Numbered from the stretch's first letter, positions 8,571-17,591 are shown. The stretch: DNA of 49,189 bases from Streptomyces zinciresistens K42 (GCF_000225525.1 NZ_AGBF01000037.1:1-49189); one strand, 5' to 3'. Notes: generated by a model not told the origin, from the sequence alone. Numbers and translations are program-made.

Positions 8571-8650
8571 ACCTCGGAGCGCGCCCCGGACCAGGGGCGA
8601 CGTACCGTGGGGAGCGTGCCCGACCACCCCCCCCGGGCACCGCACCGGCC

Positions 8651-8746
8651 ACGGACGGGCCACGGACGGGCCACGAGCCACGGACGGGCCACGGACGGGC
8701 CACGAGCCACGGACGAGCCACGGACGGGCCACGAGCCACGGACGAG
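8651..8746. repeat. 29-bp higher-order tandem repeat abutting the adh start
   Basis: Built from ACGGACGGGCC (11 bp) and ACGAGCC (7 bp) in the order 11-11-7, making a 29-bp unit. Copies are at 8651-8679, 8680-8708 and 8709-8737, with one base change in the third, followed by ACGGACGAG, which runs directly into the AAGGA ribosome site of the alcohol dehydrogenase gene. Neither 29 nor the sub-units keep a reading frame, so the array is not coding. Confidence 0.9.
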
Positions 8747-8759
8747 AAGGACCCTCGCG

Positions 8760-9803
8760 ATGCGCGCCACCACCATCCACGCCCCCTACGACATGCGGGT
8801 GCGGGACGTGCCCGACCCCGTGGTGCGGGACGCCACCGACGCCGTGGTGCGGGTGCTGCGCGCCTGCATCTGCGGCAGCGACCTGTGGGCGTACCGGGGC
8901 GAGGCGGCCCGGCAGCCGGGCCAGCGCATCGGACACGAGTTCCTCGGCGTCGTCGAGGAGACCGGCTCCGAGGTCGGCGCCCTGCGCCGGGGCGACCTCG
9001 TCGTCGCCCCCTTCATGTGGTCCGACGGCGTCTGCGACTACTGCCGCGAGGGCCTGACGACCTCCTGCGAACACGGCGGCTTCTGGGGTTCCGCCGGCTC
9101 CGACGGCGGCCAGGGCGAGGCCGTGCGCGTCCCCTACGCCGACGCCACCCTCGTCGCGCTGCCCAAGGAGGCCGTCTCCGACGAGCGGCTGCTGTCCGCC
9201 CTGCTGACGCTCTCCGACGTGCTGGGCACCGGCCACCACGCCGCGCTCGGCGCCGGAGCGCGCCCCGGCGCCACGGTCGCCGTCGTCGGGGACGGCGCGG
9301 TGGGCCTGTGCGCGGTGCTCGCCGCCCGGCGGCTCGGCGCGGAACGGATCATCGCGCTGGGGCGGCACCGGGCGCGCACCGACATCGCCCGCCGCTTCGG
9401 CGCCACCGACGTCGTCGCCGAGCGCGGGGACGCCGCCGTCGAGGCCGTCCGCGAACTCACCCGCGGCCAGGGCGCCCACGCCGTCGTCGAGGCCGTCGGC
9501 ACCGAGCAGTCCATGCGCACGGCCCTCGGCGTCACCCGCGACGGCGGCGCGATCGGCTTCGTCGGGGTGCCGCACGGCAGCGGCACCGGGCTCGACCTCG
9601 GGGTCATGTTCGACGGCAACATCGCGCTGCGCGGCGGTGTCGCCCCGGTGCGCGCCTACATCCCGGACCTGCTGCCCGACGTCCTGGACGGCACGATCGA
9701 CCCGTCGCCCGTCTTCGACCTGACGGTGGGCCTGGAGGACGTACCCGCCGGCTACCGGGCGATGGACGAGCGCACCGCGCTCAAGGTCCTCGTCACCGGC
9801 TGA
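8760..9803 (+). CDS. Zinc-dependent alcohol dehydrogenase (MDR superfamily)
   Basis: A 347-residue medium-chain dehydrogenase. The catalytic zinc site is CICGSDLWAY with GHEFLGVVEE; the structural zinc lobe reads DGVCDYCREGLTTSC, where the first of the usual four Cys is replaced by Asp. The Rossmann motif VAVVGDGAVGLCAVLAA is near residue 178. The lobe resembles the GLTTSC group of zinc alcohol dehydrogenases often annotated as glutathione-independent formaldehyde or IMP-type dehydrogenases. The ATG at 8760 has AAGGA upstream. It follows the 29-bp tandem repeat, which forms its 5' leader or promoter. Substrate unknown. Confidence 0.88.
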   Translation: MRATTIHAPYDMRVRDVPDPVVRDATDAVVRVLRACICGSDLWAYRGEAARQPGQRIGHEFLGVVEETGSEVGALRRGDLVVAPFMWSDGVCDYCREGLTTSCEHGGFWGSAGSDGGQGEAVRVPYADATLVALPKEAVSDERLLSALLTLSDVLGTGHHAALGAGARPGATVAVVGDGAVGLCAVLAARRLGAERIIALGRHRARTDIARRFGATDVVAERGDAAVEAVRELTRGQGAHAVVEAVGTEQSMRTALGVTRDGGAIGFVGVPHGSGTGLDLGVMFDGNIALRGGVAPVRAYIPDLLPDVLDGTIDPSPVFDLTVGLEDVPAGYRAMDERTALKVLVTG

Positions 9804-9999
9804 GCCCTCACCACCGGATCGGCACCGGGAGCGCAGGACGCCCGCCTCGCGCGCGTGCCAGGCCCGCGGGGTGCGCAGTACGTACAGCAGGCCGCCCACC
9901 CATCGTCACGGAACCGGGCGGCCGGCGGGGTGGGCGTGCCGGTCGGACGCTCCGCCGCGCGCCGTTCGCCTCTGGGCACGGCCCCGGCGGCCGGGCCGC

Positions 10000-11382
10000 T
10001 CAGTTCCACCGCGCCCGGTCGGCGCCGGGCGGACCGGGCGGCCGGGTCCAGTCGCGGGGACCGCCGTCGAAGGACACCGGCGGACGCGCGTACCGCAGCC
10101 GCCCGAGCGCGCTGTCCCGCTCGGCGAGCCAGGGGCCGGGCGACGCGTACGCGAGGTCTCCCGCCGGGCCGTGCCGTACCCCGGTGGTCAGCCAGTGGGC
10201 GGTACGGGCCAGCGCCAGGCGCATCCACCGCCCCGATCCGTCCTCCTGCCGGTCGCTCAGGGCCCGCAGGACGGCCGCCGCCAGCAGGTACCCCGTCCCG
10301 TGGTCCAGGGCCTGCGCGGGCAGGGCCCCGGGGCGCTCGGGCGAGCCCTCCGCGGCCGCGATGCCGGTGGCGGCCTGGACCAGGCTGTCGAACCCGCGCC
10401 GCCCGCGCCAGGGCCCGTGGGCTCCCCAGGCCGACAGCTGGGCCGTGATCAGCGCGGGGTACCGCTCGGCCAGTGCGGGGGCCGACAGCCCGAACCGGTC
10501 CAGGGCGCCCGGCCGGTACCCGGTCACGACGACGTCGGCCGCCGCGAGGAGGTCCTCCAGCGTGTCCCGGCCCGCCGCCAGGTCCAGGGTCGCGGAGCGC
10601 TTCCCGAAGCCCGTGTCGGTGTGCTGGTCGGGCAGTTCGGGCAGCCCCGGCGGGTCCAGGCGCAGGACGTCCGCGCCGAGCAGCGCGAGGGTGCGGGTGG
10701 CGACCGGGCCCGCCAGGACCCGCGTCAGATCCAGCACCCGCACTCCCGCGGCGGGCGCCGGTCCGGCGGCCGTGAGCGGCGGGAGCGTCCGCGCGCGTGC
10801 CGCGTCCCGCGGTCCCTCGCGGTGCCGTCCGTGCTCCACGAGGGGCCGCCGGGCCACCTCGGCCGCCTGGGCGTGCGCCGCCCACCGCGCCGGCGTCCGC
10901 AGCGCCACGGCCAGACCGCCCGCCGCGTACACGGCCTCCTCCACGTCGAGCGCGCGGCGCTCGGCGAGGGCGGCGGCCACGGCGCCGGGATCGTCCCGCG
11001 GCAGCCCGAGCGCGGACAGCAGCCGGGCCTGGTGGTGCGGGTAGTTGGCGTGGGTGCGCACCCAGCCGTCGGCGGTGCGCCAGAACCGCGACAGGGGCGC
11101 GAAGGAGACCGGGGCCCGCCCGCCGACCAGCAGGTGCCGCTCGCTCACGAACGCCGTGGCGACGGCCCCGTCGTCCAGCCGTACCGCGGGGACGCCCGCG
11201 AGCCCGGCCCGGCGTGCGCCGAGTTCGGCGGCGGCCAGCGCGCACGCGCCCACGCACGCGCGCGCCAACTCCCGTACGGGAAGGCGTGCCTGGAGCGCGC
11301 CCTCCCGCACCACGGTGGACACCCGCGGCGGGAGGCCGGGTTCGCCGCCCACCGCGGACCATGCTTCGTCGAGTGCGGTCAT
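10000..11382 (-). CDS. CaiB/BaiF family CoA transferase
   Basis: A 460-residue protein with class III CoA-transferase features in its second half: VRVLDLTRVLAGPVATRTLALLGADVLRLDPP, then FGKRSATLDL and a VVVTGYRPGALDRFGL segment, where VV.(N/G).RPG is diagnostic. The N-terminal half has a related but weaker pattern (WVRTHANYPHHQARLLSALG), suggesting the two-repeat fold. The family moves CoA between carboxylic acids. The catalytic Asp expected near the middle is not securely placed. It stands alone, convergent with the alcohol dehydrogenase; the 196 bp between them hold no gene I can support. Confidence 0.8.
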   Translation of the reverse strand: MTALDEAWSAVGGEPGLPPRVSTVVREGALQARLPVRELARACVGACALAAAELGARRAGLAGVPAVRLDDGAVATAFVSERHLLVGGRAPVSFAPLSRFWRTADGWVRTHANYPHHQARLLSALGLPRDDPGAVAAALAERRALDVEEAVYAAGGLAVALRTPARWAAHAQAAEVARRPLVEHGRHREGPRDAARARTLPPLTAAGPAPAAGVRVLDLTRVLAGPVATRTLALLGADVLRLDPPGLPELPDQHTDTGFGKRSATLDLAAGRDTLEDLLAAADVVVTGYRPGALDRFGLSAPALAERYPALITAQLSAWGAHGPWRGRRGFDSLVQAATGIAAAEGSPERPGALPAQALDHGTGYLLAAAVLRALSDRQEDGSGRWMRLALARTAHWLTTGVRHGPAGDLAYASPGPWLAERDSALGRLRYARPPVSFDGGPRDWTRPPGPPGADRARWN

Positions 11383-11406
11383 GACCGCACTATGCGGCAG
11401 AACGGA

Positions 11407-12936
11407 TCAGCTCACGGCCCGAAGGGCGTTGACGATGCCGAATCCGTAGAAGCCGTTGACACGCTTGCCGCCCTGGCACACCGCGTCCTGCGTGCCGTCG
11501 CCGTTCTGGTCGTAGGACGCCGGGCAGCCGGGGTTCACCGCCTGGGCCTTCAGCAGCGCCTGGAGCTGGGCCGGAGTGGCGTGCGGATAGCGGGACTTCA
11601 GCAGCGCCGCGACACCGGCCGCGTGCGGCGAGGCCATCGACGTGCCCTGGAGGAAGCCGTACTGCCCGTCCGGGAGGGTGGACAGGATGCGGCCGTTCTT
11701 CGAGGGGGTGTCCGGGATCTGGTAGAGCCGGTCACCGCCGGGCGCGGCGATGTCGACGACGCGGTAACCGTAGGTCGAGTAGTACGACTTGACGTTGTCC
11801 ACGCCCGTCGCGCTGACCGTGACGACGCCCGGCAGCTGCGTCGGCACGTCGAAGCAGGTGCCGGGGTCGATGGTGCGCTCGACCGGGGTCGAGTCGTTGG
11901 GGCTGGTGTCGTCGACGATCGCGTCGGAGGCGAGGTCGTCGCTGGAGTTGCCCGCCGAGGCGACGTTCAGGGTGCCCTTGCGCTGGGCGTACAGCTGGGC
12001 CCGGTTGACCGCGTCGACGATCGCGCGCTGGTCCGGGTCGTCCATGCAGTTGTAGAGCCAGGGATCCACGTAATAGCTGTTGTTCGTGATCTCCACGCCC
12101 TTGTCGGCGGCGAACACGAAGGCGCACACCACGTTCTCGGGGTAGAACAGGCCGGTGGCCGGGTCGCTCACCTTGATGCTGGAGACCTTCACCCCGGGCG
12201 CGACACCGGCGATGCCGATGCCGTTGCGGGGCGCCGCGATCTCACCCGCCACATGGGTGCCGTGGTAGTCGGCGCTGGTGTACGGCCGCCAGGCGCCGGG
12301 GCTGGTGTCCGCCTTGCCGCCGACGCAGTTGGCGGACTGCGCGGCGGAGAAGTTCGCCGCGAGGTCGGGGTGGGTGTCGTCGACACCGGTGTCGATCACG
12401 GCGACGGTCACCTTGGGGCTGCCCGGGTTGATCCGCGCGGCCCGGTCGGCGCCGATCGCGCGCAGGTTCCACTGGTCGGCCTCCAGCGGCTCGGCGCCGC
12501 TCGTCGCCCCGGACGCGCTCGCCGTCTTCGCGGCCTGCGTCTTCGTCAGGGGGGTGACGGGGCCCTCGTCCGTGGTGCCGGCGGCGGTCAGCGGCGCGGT
12601 GCGCGAGGCACCGGCCGACTGGACGCCGCGCACCGCGCGGATCTCCGCGGCGAAGCCGGGTTCGGCCGAACGGACGACGATCACACCGATCTTGTCGTAC
12701 GCGGTCACGATGGTGCCGCCGGCCGCCGCTATCGCGTCCTTCACCGACTTGAGCGTGTGACGGTCCGTCTTGGTGTTGACGAGGTACGCCTGGGTGGGCC
12801 CCTGCGCCGTCTGCGCGGCGGGCTCCGCGCGCGGCGCGGCCGAGGCCGCCGCCGGCAGGAAGCCGAGCGAGGCGGTCAGGGACAGAACGAGGGGTACGAC
12901 GAGGCCGAGTCGGCGTCTGGACCGCAGATGAGCCAT
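11407..12936 (-). CDS. Secreted S8 family serine peptidase (subtilisin-like)
   Basis: A 509-residue preproprotein. The signal peptide (about 1-33) has an RSRRR n-region, a hydrophobic core and ASA/ASAAP cleavage region. The inhibitor-I9-like propeptide follows (AYLVNTKTDRHTLKSVKDAI). The catalytic triad is visible: Asp in VAVIDTGVDDTHPD, His in DYHGTHVAGEIAA, Ser in GTSMASPHAAGVAALL. The oxyanion Asn lies in NVASAGNSSDD. It ends with no sorting signal, so it is probably released. Start ATG 12936. Confidence 0.92.
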   Translation of the reverse strand: MAHLRSRRRLGLVVPLVLSLTASLGFLPAAASAAPRAEPAAQTAQGPTQAYLVNTKTDRHTLKSVKDAIAAAGGTIVTAYDKIGVIVVRSAEPGFAAEIRAVRGVQSAGASRTAPLTAAGTTDEGPVTPLTKTQAAKTASASGATSGAEPLEADQWNLRAIGADRAARINPGSPKVTVAVIDTGVDDTHPDLAANFSAAQSANCVGGKADTSPGAWRPYTSADYHGTHVAGEIAAPRNGIGIAGVAPGVKVSSIKVSDPATGLFYPENVVCAFVFAADKGVEITNNSYYVDPWLYNCMDDPDQRAIVDAVNRAQLYAQRKGTLNVASAGNSSDDLASDAIVDDTSPNDSTPVERTIDPGTCFDVPTQLPGVVTVSATGVDNVKSYYSTYGYRVVDIAAPGGDRLYQIPDTPSKNGRILSTLPDGQYGFLQGTSMASPHAAGVAALLKSRYPHATPAQLQALLKAQAVNPGCPASYDQNGDGTQDAVCQGGKRVNGFYGFGIVNALRAVS

Positions 12937-13304
12937 GGGTTCTCCACATCATCCGGAACGAGACCGCCCGAGACGCTCATGGCGCTCGGGCAGGTACATG
13001 ACGAGTGGTGCTGGAGTGAAGCTATCCCCGAACCGCCTGGCCAGCAATCCGGTTCCGGTGACTTCGGAAAGAAACGTGGGGAGTTGAACCGGTCCTCGCG
13101 TGGCGCCGTGACCTTGGGCAGGAGGCGCGAGCACGATCGAGCCCCCTGTCGGATCACGCGCCGGGGCCCTACCATCGCCAGCCGGCTCACGTGATCCAGA
13201 TCACTTCGATGAACAGAGCCGTCATGCCCGCACCCGCCCCGTCCCCCACGCCCGACCCGTCCCCGTCCACCGTCGCAACAGCGCCCGCAACGCGAGGAGA
13301 CTCC
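12937..13304. other. Divergent intergenic region, subtilisin / DUF485-actP
   Basis: These 368 bp separate two divergent genes and hold no supported ORF. The palindrome described at 13191 lies in the half nearer the acetate-transport operon. Base composition is less GC-extreme than the flanking genes, as expected of promoters. Confidence 0.6.
13191..13204. promoter_or_regulatory. CRP-like palindrome upstream of the acetate permease operon
   Basis: GTGATCCAGATCAC is a perfect inverted repeat (GTGATC/GATCAC, 2-bp centre) resembling the TGTGA-N6-TCACA type of CRP/FNR-family operators. It lies about 100 bp before the DUF485 start. A role in catabolite control of acetate uptake is inference. Confidence 0.4.
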
Positions 13305-13661
13305 GTGGCCACCGACGCACCGCCCCCCTCGAAAGAGCAACACAAACTCCCCAGCCCCGAGGAGTACAACGAGGTGCATCAGAGCGCGGAGTTCGCCGAA
13401 CTGCGCCGCTCCTACCGCTCGTTCGCCTTCCCCCTGACGGTCGCCTTCATCGTCTGGTACCTGCTCTACGTCCTGCTCTCCAACTACGCGGGCGGCTTCA
13501 TGGGCACCAAGCTGTTCGGCAACATCAACGTCGCCTTCGTCCTCGGCATCGCCCAGTTCGCCACCACGTTCCTCATCGCCTGGTGGTACGCCCGGCACGC
13601 CAGTACCAAGCTCGACCCCAAGGCCGAGGCCATCAAGACCCGTATGGAGGGCGGCGCATGA
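13305..13661 (+). CDS. DUF485 family membrane protein
   Basis: A 118-residue protein starting at GTG 13305, with GAGGAG upstream. It has a soluble N-terminus (HQSAEFAELRRSYRSFAFP, the DUF485 signature) and two TM helices: FPLTVAFIVWYLLYVLLSNY and NVAFVLGIAQFATTFLIAWW. DUF485 proteins are nearly always encoded immediately before the ActP acetate symporter, as here, with a 4-bp ATGA overlap, and probably form part of the transporter. Confidence 0.9.
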   Translation: MATDAPPPSKEQHKLPSPEEYNEVHQSAEFAELRRSYRSFAFPLTVAFIVWYLLYVLLSNYAGGFMGTKLFGNINVAFVLGIAQFATTFLIAWWYARHASTKLDPKAEAIKTRMEGGA

Positions 13662-15280
13662 ACTCCCTGACGACCCTCGCGGCCACCAACCAGGCCAGCG
13701 ACCACCGCACGCTGATCATCTCCCTGTTCGCGGCCTTCGTGATCGCCACCCTGTTCATCACCGTCTGGGCGGGCCGGCAGACCAAGGACGCCGCCGACTT
13801 CTACGCGGGCGGACGGCAGTTCAGCGCCTTCCAGAACGGACTCGCCGTCTCCGGCGACTACATGTCCGCCGCCTCCTTCCTCGGAATCGCGGGCGCCATC
13901 GCGCTGTTCGGGTACGACGGCTTCCTCTACTCCATCGGCTTCCTGGTCGCCTGGCTCGTCGCGCTGCTGCTGGTGGCCGAGCCCCTGCGCAACTCCGGCC
14001 GCTACACCATGGGCGACGTCCTCGCGTACCGCATGCGCCAGCGACCCGTGCGCACGGCGGCCGGCACCTCCACGATCGTCGTGTCGATCTTCTACCTGCT
14101 GGCCCAGATGGCCGGCGCGGGCGTCCTGGTCTCCCTGCTGCTCGGCATCACCTCCGACGCGGGCAAGATCCTCATCGTCGCGCTCGTCGGCGTGCTGATG
14201 ATCGTCTACGTCTCCATCGGGGGCATGAAGGGCACCACCTGGGTCCAGATGGTCAAGGCCGTCCTGCTCATCAGCGGCACCGTCCTGATCACCTTCCTGG
14301 TCCTGCTGAAGTTCAACTTCAACATCTCCGACCTGCTCGGCAAGGCCGCCGAGAACAGCGGCAAGGGCGCCGCCTTCCTGGAGCCCGGCCTCCAGTACGG
14401 CGCCACCGGCACCTCCAAGCTGGACTTCATCTCGCTCGGCATCGCCCTGGTGCTGGGCACCGCCGGCCTGCCGCACATCCTGATCCGCTTCTACACGGTC
14501 CCCACCGCCAAGGCCGCCCGCAAGTCCGTGAACTGGGCCATCGGCATCATCGGCGCCTTCTACCTGATGACCCTGGCCCTCGGCTTCGGCGCCGCCGCGC
14601 TGATCTCCCAGGAAGAGATCATCGCCTCCAACCCGTCCGGCAACACCGCGGCGCCCCTGCTCGCACAGCATCTCGGCGGCACCGACTCGGCGTGGGGCGC
14701 GATCCTCCTCGCCACCATCTCCGCCGTCGCCTTCGCGACGATCCTCGCCGTCGTCGCCGGACTGACCCTGGCCTCCTCCTCGTCGTTCGCCCACGACATC
14801 TACGCGAACGTCATCAAGAAGGGCCAGGCCACCGAGAAGCAGGAGGTCAGGGCCGCACGCCTGGCCACCATCGGCATCGGCGCCGTCTCCATCCTCCTCG
14901 GGGCGCTCGCCCGCGACCTCAACGTCGCCGGCCTGGTCGCCCTGGCCTTCGCGGTCGCCGCCTCCGCCAATCTGCCGACGATCCTCTACAGCCTGTTCTG
15001 GAAGCGGTTCACCACCCAGGGCGCCCTGTGGTCGATCTACGGCGGCCTGATCGTCGCCGTCGGCCTCGTGCTGTTCTCGCCGGTCGTCTCCGGCGACCCC
15101 AAGGCGATGTTCCCCGACGTCGACTTCGCGTGGTTCCCGCTGAAGAACCCGGGCATCATCTCCATCCCGTTCGGCTTCTTCATGGGCTGGCTCGGCACCG
15201 TCCTGTCCAAGGAGGAGCCCGACGCCGCCAAGTACGCGGAGCTGGAGGTCCGGTCCCTGACCGGCACCGGCGCCCACTGA
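13658..15280 (+). CDS. actP: Cation/acetate symporter, SSS family
   Basis: A 540-residue protein with about 13 TM helices. Family signatures include DFYAGGRQFSAFQNGLAVSGDYMSAASFLG, GTAGLPHILIRFYTVPTAKAARKS and ASSSSFAHDIYANVI, all close to ActP of the sodium:solute symporter family. It imports acetate and similar short carboxylates using a cation gradient. It overlaps the DUF485 gene by 4 bp and is followed by a strong terminator. Confidence 0.92.
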   Translation: MNSLTTLAATNQASDHRTLIISLFAAFVIATLFITVWAGRQTKDAADFYAGGRQFSAFQNGLAVSGDYMSAASFLGIAGAIALFGYDGFLYSIGFLVAWLVALLLVAEPLRNSGRYTMGDVLAYRMRQRPVRTAAGTSTIVVSIFYLLAQMAGAGVLVSLLLGITSDAGKILIVALVGVLMIVYVSIGGMKGTTWVQMVKAVLLISGTVLITFLVLLKFNFNISDLLGKAAENSGKGAAFLEPGLQYGATGTSKLDFISLGIALVLGTAGLPHILIRFYTVPTAKAARKSVNWAIGIIGAFYLMTLALGFGAAALISQEEIIASNPSGNTAAPLLAQHLGGTDSAWGAILLATISAVAFATILAVVAGLTLASSSSFAHDIYANVIKKGQATEKQEVRAARLATIGIGAVSILLGALARDLNVAGLVALAFAVAASANLPTILYSLFWKRFTTQGALWSIYGGLIVAVGLVLFSPVVSGDPKAMFPDVDFAWFPLKNPGIISIPFGFFMGWLGTVLSKEEPDAAKYAELEVRSLTGTGAH

Positions 15281-15292
15281 GCAGGCCCCCGA

Positions 15293-15326
15293 ACGGCCGC
15301 GTCGTAGATCCCTACGACGCGGCCGT
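15293..15326. terminator. Strong hairpin terminator after actP
   Basis: ACGGCCGCGTCGTAG (15293-15307), loop ATCC, CTACGACGCGGCCGT (15312-15326): a perfect 15-bp stem 12 bp after the actP stop. Confidence 0.85.
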
Positions 15327-15425
15327 GCCGTACGTCGTGGGATCGGGCCGGTGTCACCGTCCGCGCGGTCACGTAGGCTCGCAGATGACGGAAGTGAACT
15401 GGTCGTGTCGAGGGAGGGGGCCCAC

Positions 15426-16415
15426 GTGCTCATCGACACCTACGGCCGAGTGGCCACCGACCTGCGGGTCTCGCTGACCGACCGCTGCAACCTGCGGTGC
15501 ACGTACTGCATGCCCGAGGAGGGCCTGCAGTGGCTGGCCAAGCCCGATCTGCTCACCGACGACGAGATCGTCCGCCTGATCGGCATCGCGGTCGCCGAGC
15601 TGGGCGTCGAGGAGGTCCGGTTCACCGGCGGTGAGCCGCTGCTGCGCCCCGGCCTGGTCGGCATCGTCGAACGGGTGGCCGCGCTGCCCGCCCGCCCCGG
15701 GATGTCCCTGACGACGAACGGCATCGGCCTCAAGCGCACCGCGTCCGCCCTGAAGGCCGCCGGCCTCGACCGGGTCAACGTATCCCTGGACACCCTGCGC
15801 CCCGACGTCTTCAAGACGCTCACCCGCCGCGACCGCCACAAGGACGTCGTCGACGGCCTGTACGCCGCCCGCGAGGCGGGACTGACCCCCGTCAAGGTCA
15901 ACTCGGTCCTCATGCCGGGCCTGAACGAGGACGAGGCCCCCGACCTGCTCGCCTGGGCCGTCCGGCACGACTACGAACTGCGGTTCATCGAGCAGATGCC
16001 GCTGGACGCCCAGCACGGCTGGAAGCGCGACGGCATGATCACCGCGGGCGACATCCTCACCTCCCTGCGCACCCGCTTCGAGCTGACCGCCGAGGGGTCC
16101 GACAAGCGCGGTTCGGCCCCCGCCGAGCGCTGGCTGGTCGACGGCGGCCCGCACGTGGTGGGCGTGATCGCCTCCGTCACCCGCCCGTTCTGCTCGGCCT
16201 GCGACCGCACCCGCCTCACCGCCGACGGTCAGGTCCGCACCTGCCTGTTCGCCCGCGAGGAGACCGATCTGCGCGCCGCGCTGCGCTCGGACGCCTCCGA
16301 CGAGGAGATCGCCCGCATCTGGCGCCTGGCGATGTGGGGCAAGAAGGCGGGCGCCGGACTCGACGACCCGTCGTTCGTCCAGCCGGACCGGCCCATGTCG
16401 GCCATAGGCGGCTGA
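15426..16415 (+). CDS. moaA: GTP 3',8-cyclase MoaA
   Basis: A 329-residue radical SAM enzyme of molybdenum cofactor synthesis, converting GTP to 3',8-cyclo-GTP. The N-terminal cluster motif is CNLRCTYCM (CxxxCxxC). The C-terminal 4Fe-4S cluster motif is FCSACDRTRLTADGQVRTCLF. GGEPLLRPG is the SAM-binding GGE motif, and the C-terminus ends in the catalytic Gly-Gly (SAIGG). The GTG at 15426 follows GAGGGAGGGGG; an upstream in-frame start at 15351 would add non-conserved residues. Confidence 0.95.
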   Translation: MLIDTYGRVATDLRVSLTDRCNLRCTYCMPEEGLQWLAKPDLLTDDEIVRLIGIAVAELGVEEVRFTGGEPLLRPGLVGIVERVAALPARPGMSLTTNGIGLKRTASALKAAGLDRVNVSLDTLRPDVFKTLTRRDRHKDVVDGLYAAREAGLTPVKVNSVLMPGLNEDEAPDLLAWAVRHDYELRFIEQMPLDAQHGWKRDGMITAGDILTSLRTRFELTAEGSDKRGSAPAERWLVDGGPHVVGVIASVTRPFCSACDRTRLTADGQVRTCLFAREETDLRAALRSDASDEEIARIWRLAMWGKKAGAGLDDPSFVQPDRPMSAIGG

Positions 16416-16502
16416 GGTCGCGCCCGGCGCCGCGCGCGGTCAGGCGGCGGCACACACCGGCGTACGACCGTCGAAAACGCGCCACTTCCCGGCACCGGCC
16501 GC

Positions 16503-16718
16503 TCAGGACTCCCGGGCCTGCCACTCCTCGAACGCGACGACGTCCTTCAGGAACCCCCGCAGGCCGAGGAACTGCGCGAGATGCTCGCGGTGCTCCTCGC
16601 AGGCCAGCCAGGTCTTGCGCCGCTCGGGCGCGTGGATCTTCGGGTTGTTCCACGCCAGGACCCATACGGCGGCGGTGCGGCAGCCCTTGGCGGAGCAGAT
16701 CGGGGTCTCGTCACTCAC
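16503..16718 (-). CDS. Small conserved Cys/His protein
   Basis: A 71-residue protein: ICSAKGCRTAAVWVLAWNNPKIH, then WLACEEHREHLAQFLGLRGF. The arrangement C-x4-C...C-x2-H-x2-H could bind one zinc. I recall near-identical proteins across Streptomyces beside the DUF3099 gene, annotated as hypothetical (sometimes misleadingly as acetone carboxylase). Function unknown. It is transcribed with, but well separated from, the upstream DUF3099 gene, with hairpins between. Confidence 0.75.
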   Translation of the reverse strand: MSDETPICSAKGCRTAAVWVLAWNNPKIHAPERRKTWLACEEHREHLAQFLGLRGFLKDVVAFEEWQARES

Positions 16719-16749
16719 TGGTTCGTCTCACAGGTTCGCGCACAAAAGG

Positions 16750-16787
16750 CGACGCCGAGCAGCCACGGGGGGAGCTGCCCGGCGTCG
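16750..16787 (-). promoter_or_regulatory. Long hairpin in the leader of the 71-residue protein gene
   Basis: CGACGCCG-A-GCAGC (16750-16763) pairs with GCTGC-C-CGGCGTCG (16774-16787), 13 pairs and one mismatch. It lies 32 bp before the start codon. A second small hairpin, CCGTCG-CTC-CGACGG, lies at about 16791-16805. It could be a readthrough terminator or attenuator. Confidence 0.4.
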
Positions 16788-16918
16788 GTCCGTCGCTCCG
16801 ACGGGGGATGCGGAGCGCCTACGAAGTATGTCACGGGGAGCGCTTGGCCCGGCACCGTAACAACACTATTGATCTGAGCATTTCTTGAGCTTGGCGCAGA
16901 CTCGACTGGCGTAACGGA

Positions 16919-16937
16919 CCGGAGCCCACCGCTCCGG
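16919..16937 (-). terminator. Hairpin after DUF3099 gene
   Basis: CCGGAGC/GCTCCGG with a 5-base loop, 5 bp beyond the DUF3099 stop. Short but perfectly paired. Confidence 0.4.
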
Positions 16938-16941
16938 ACGA

Positions 16942-17346
16942 TCACACCGGATCGCGGGGTTCGCCGTGTGCGCCGGACCCGGGCGGGGCCGCGGATTCCT
17001 CCCGCTCGGATGCCTCGAAATCGCCGTCCGACCGGGGCGGAGCGATCATGGTCCGCAGCGGTGCGACCGTGAACGTCGACGGCAGCGACCGTATGCTCTC
17101 GCGCCCCGCGTTGGCGATGACGACCGCGAGGTACGGCAGGATCACGCCGAGCACCAGTCCCACGACGGCGACGTAGCGCTGGACGTCCCACAGCACGGCG
17201 GCGAGGACCACCGACAGGGTCCGGATCGACATCGAGATCACGTACCGGCGCTGCCGGCCGCGCACGTCCTCCTGGAGGCCCGTCCGGGCGCCGGTGATCC
17301 GGAACACCTCGGGGGACTTGCCGCCCGTGTGCAGCTTCCGCGTCAC
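16942..17346 (-). CDS. DUF3099 family membrane protein
   Basis: About 134 residues starting TRKLHTGGKSPEVFRITGA from the GTG at 17346. The DUF3099 core is RQRRYVISMSIRTLSVVLAAVL, with two TM helices (SVVLAAVLWDVQRYVAVVG; LVLGVILPYLAVVIANAG), and the C-terminal tail is hydrophilic (EREESAAPPGSG). The family is actinobacterial and of unknown function. Upstream in-frame starts would add a Pro/Arg-rich segment with no match to the family. Confidence 0.85.
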   Translation of the reverse strand: MTRKLHTGGKSPEVFRITGARTGLQEDVRGRQRRYVISMSIRTLSVVLAAVLWDVQRYVAVVGLVLGVILPYLAVVIANAGRESIRSLPSTFTVAPLRTMIAPPRSDGDFEASEREESAAPPGSGAHGEPRDPV

Positions 17347-17591
17347 ATTCCACCATCCGCCCGCATCGGACTCTCCCCGTGCCCGTACCCGGTCCACCGC
17401 CGGTCGGGGACCCGGGACAGGGACATAAACCACCGTACGCCCCACCTCCGCCGGTCACGAGACCGGGTCCCCCGCCGTCCCGGGCACCGCTCCCGGCCGT
17501 CCCCCGTACGGCGGTACCCGGCGGGCGGCGTACCGGGTGCGGTACGAGACTGGCCGTACTGCTCACCCCCGAGCCGTACGAGGAGGCAGCC

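Noticed and set aside
8651..8746. CRISPR array
   Set aside because: Units are contiguous with no variable spacers and there are no cas genes; it is a simple tandem repeat.
9804..9999. A short minus-strand stretch encoding VGGLLYVLRTPRAWHAREAG between the alcohol dehydrogenase and CoA transferase genes
   Set aside because: It looks locally coding, but a stop lies just upstream and the frame runs without its own stop deep into the antisense of adh. At most it is a degenerate remnant; not supported as a gene.
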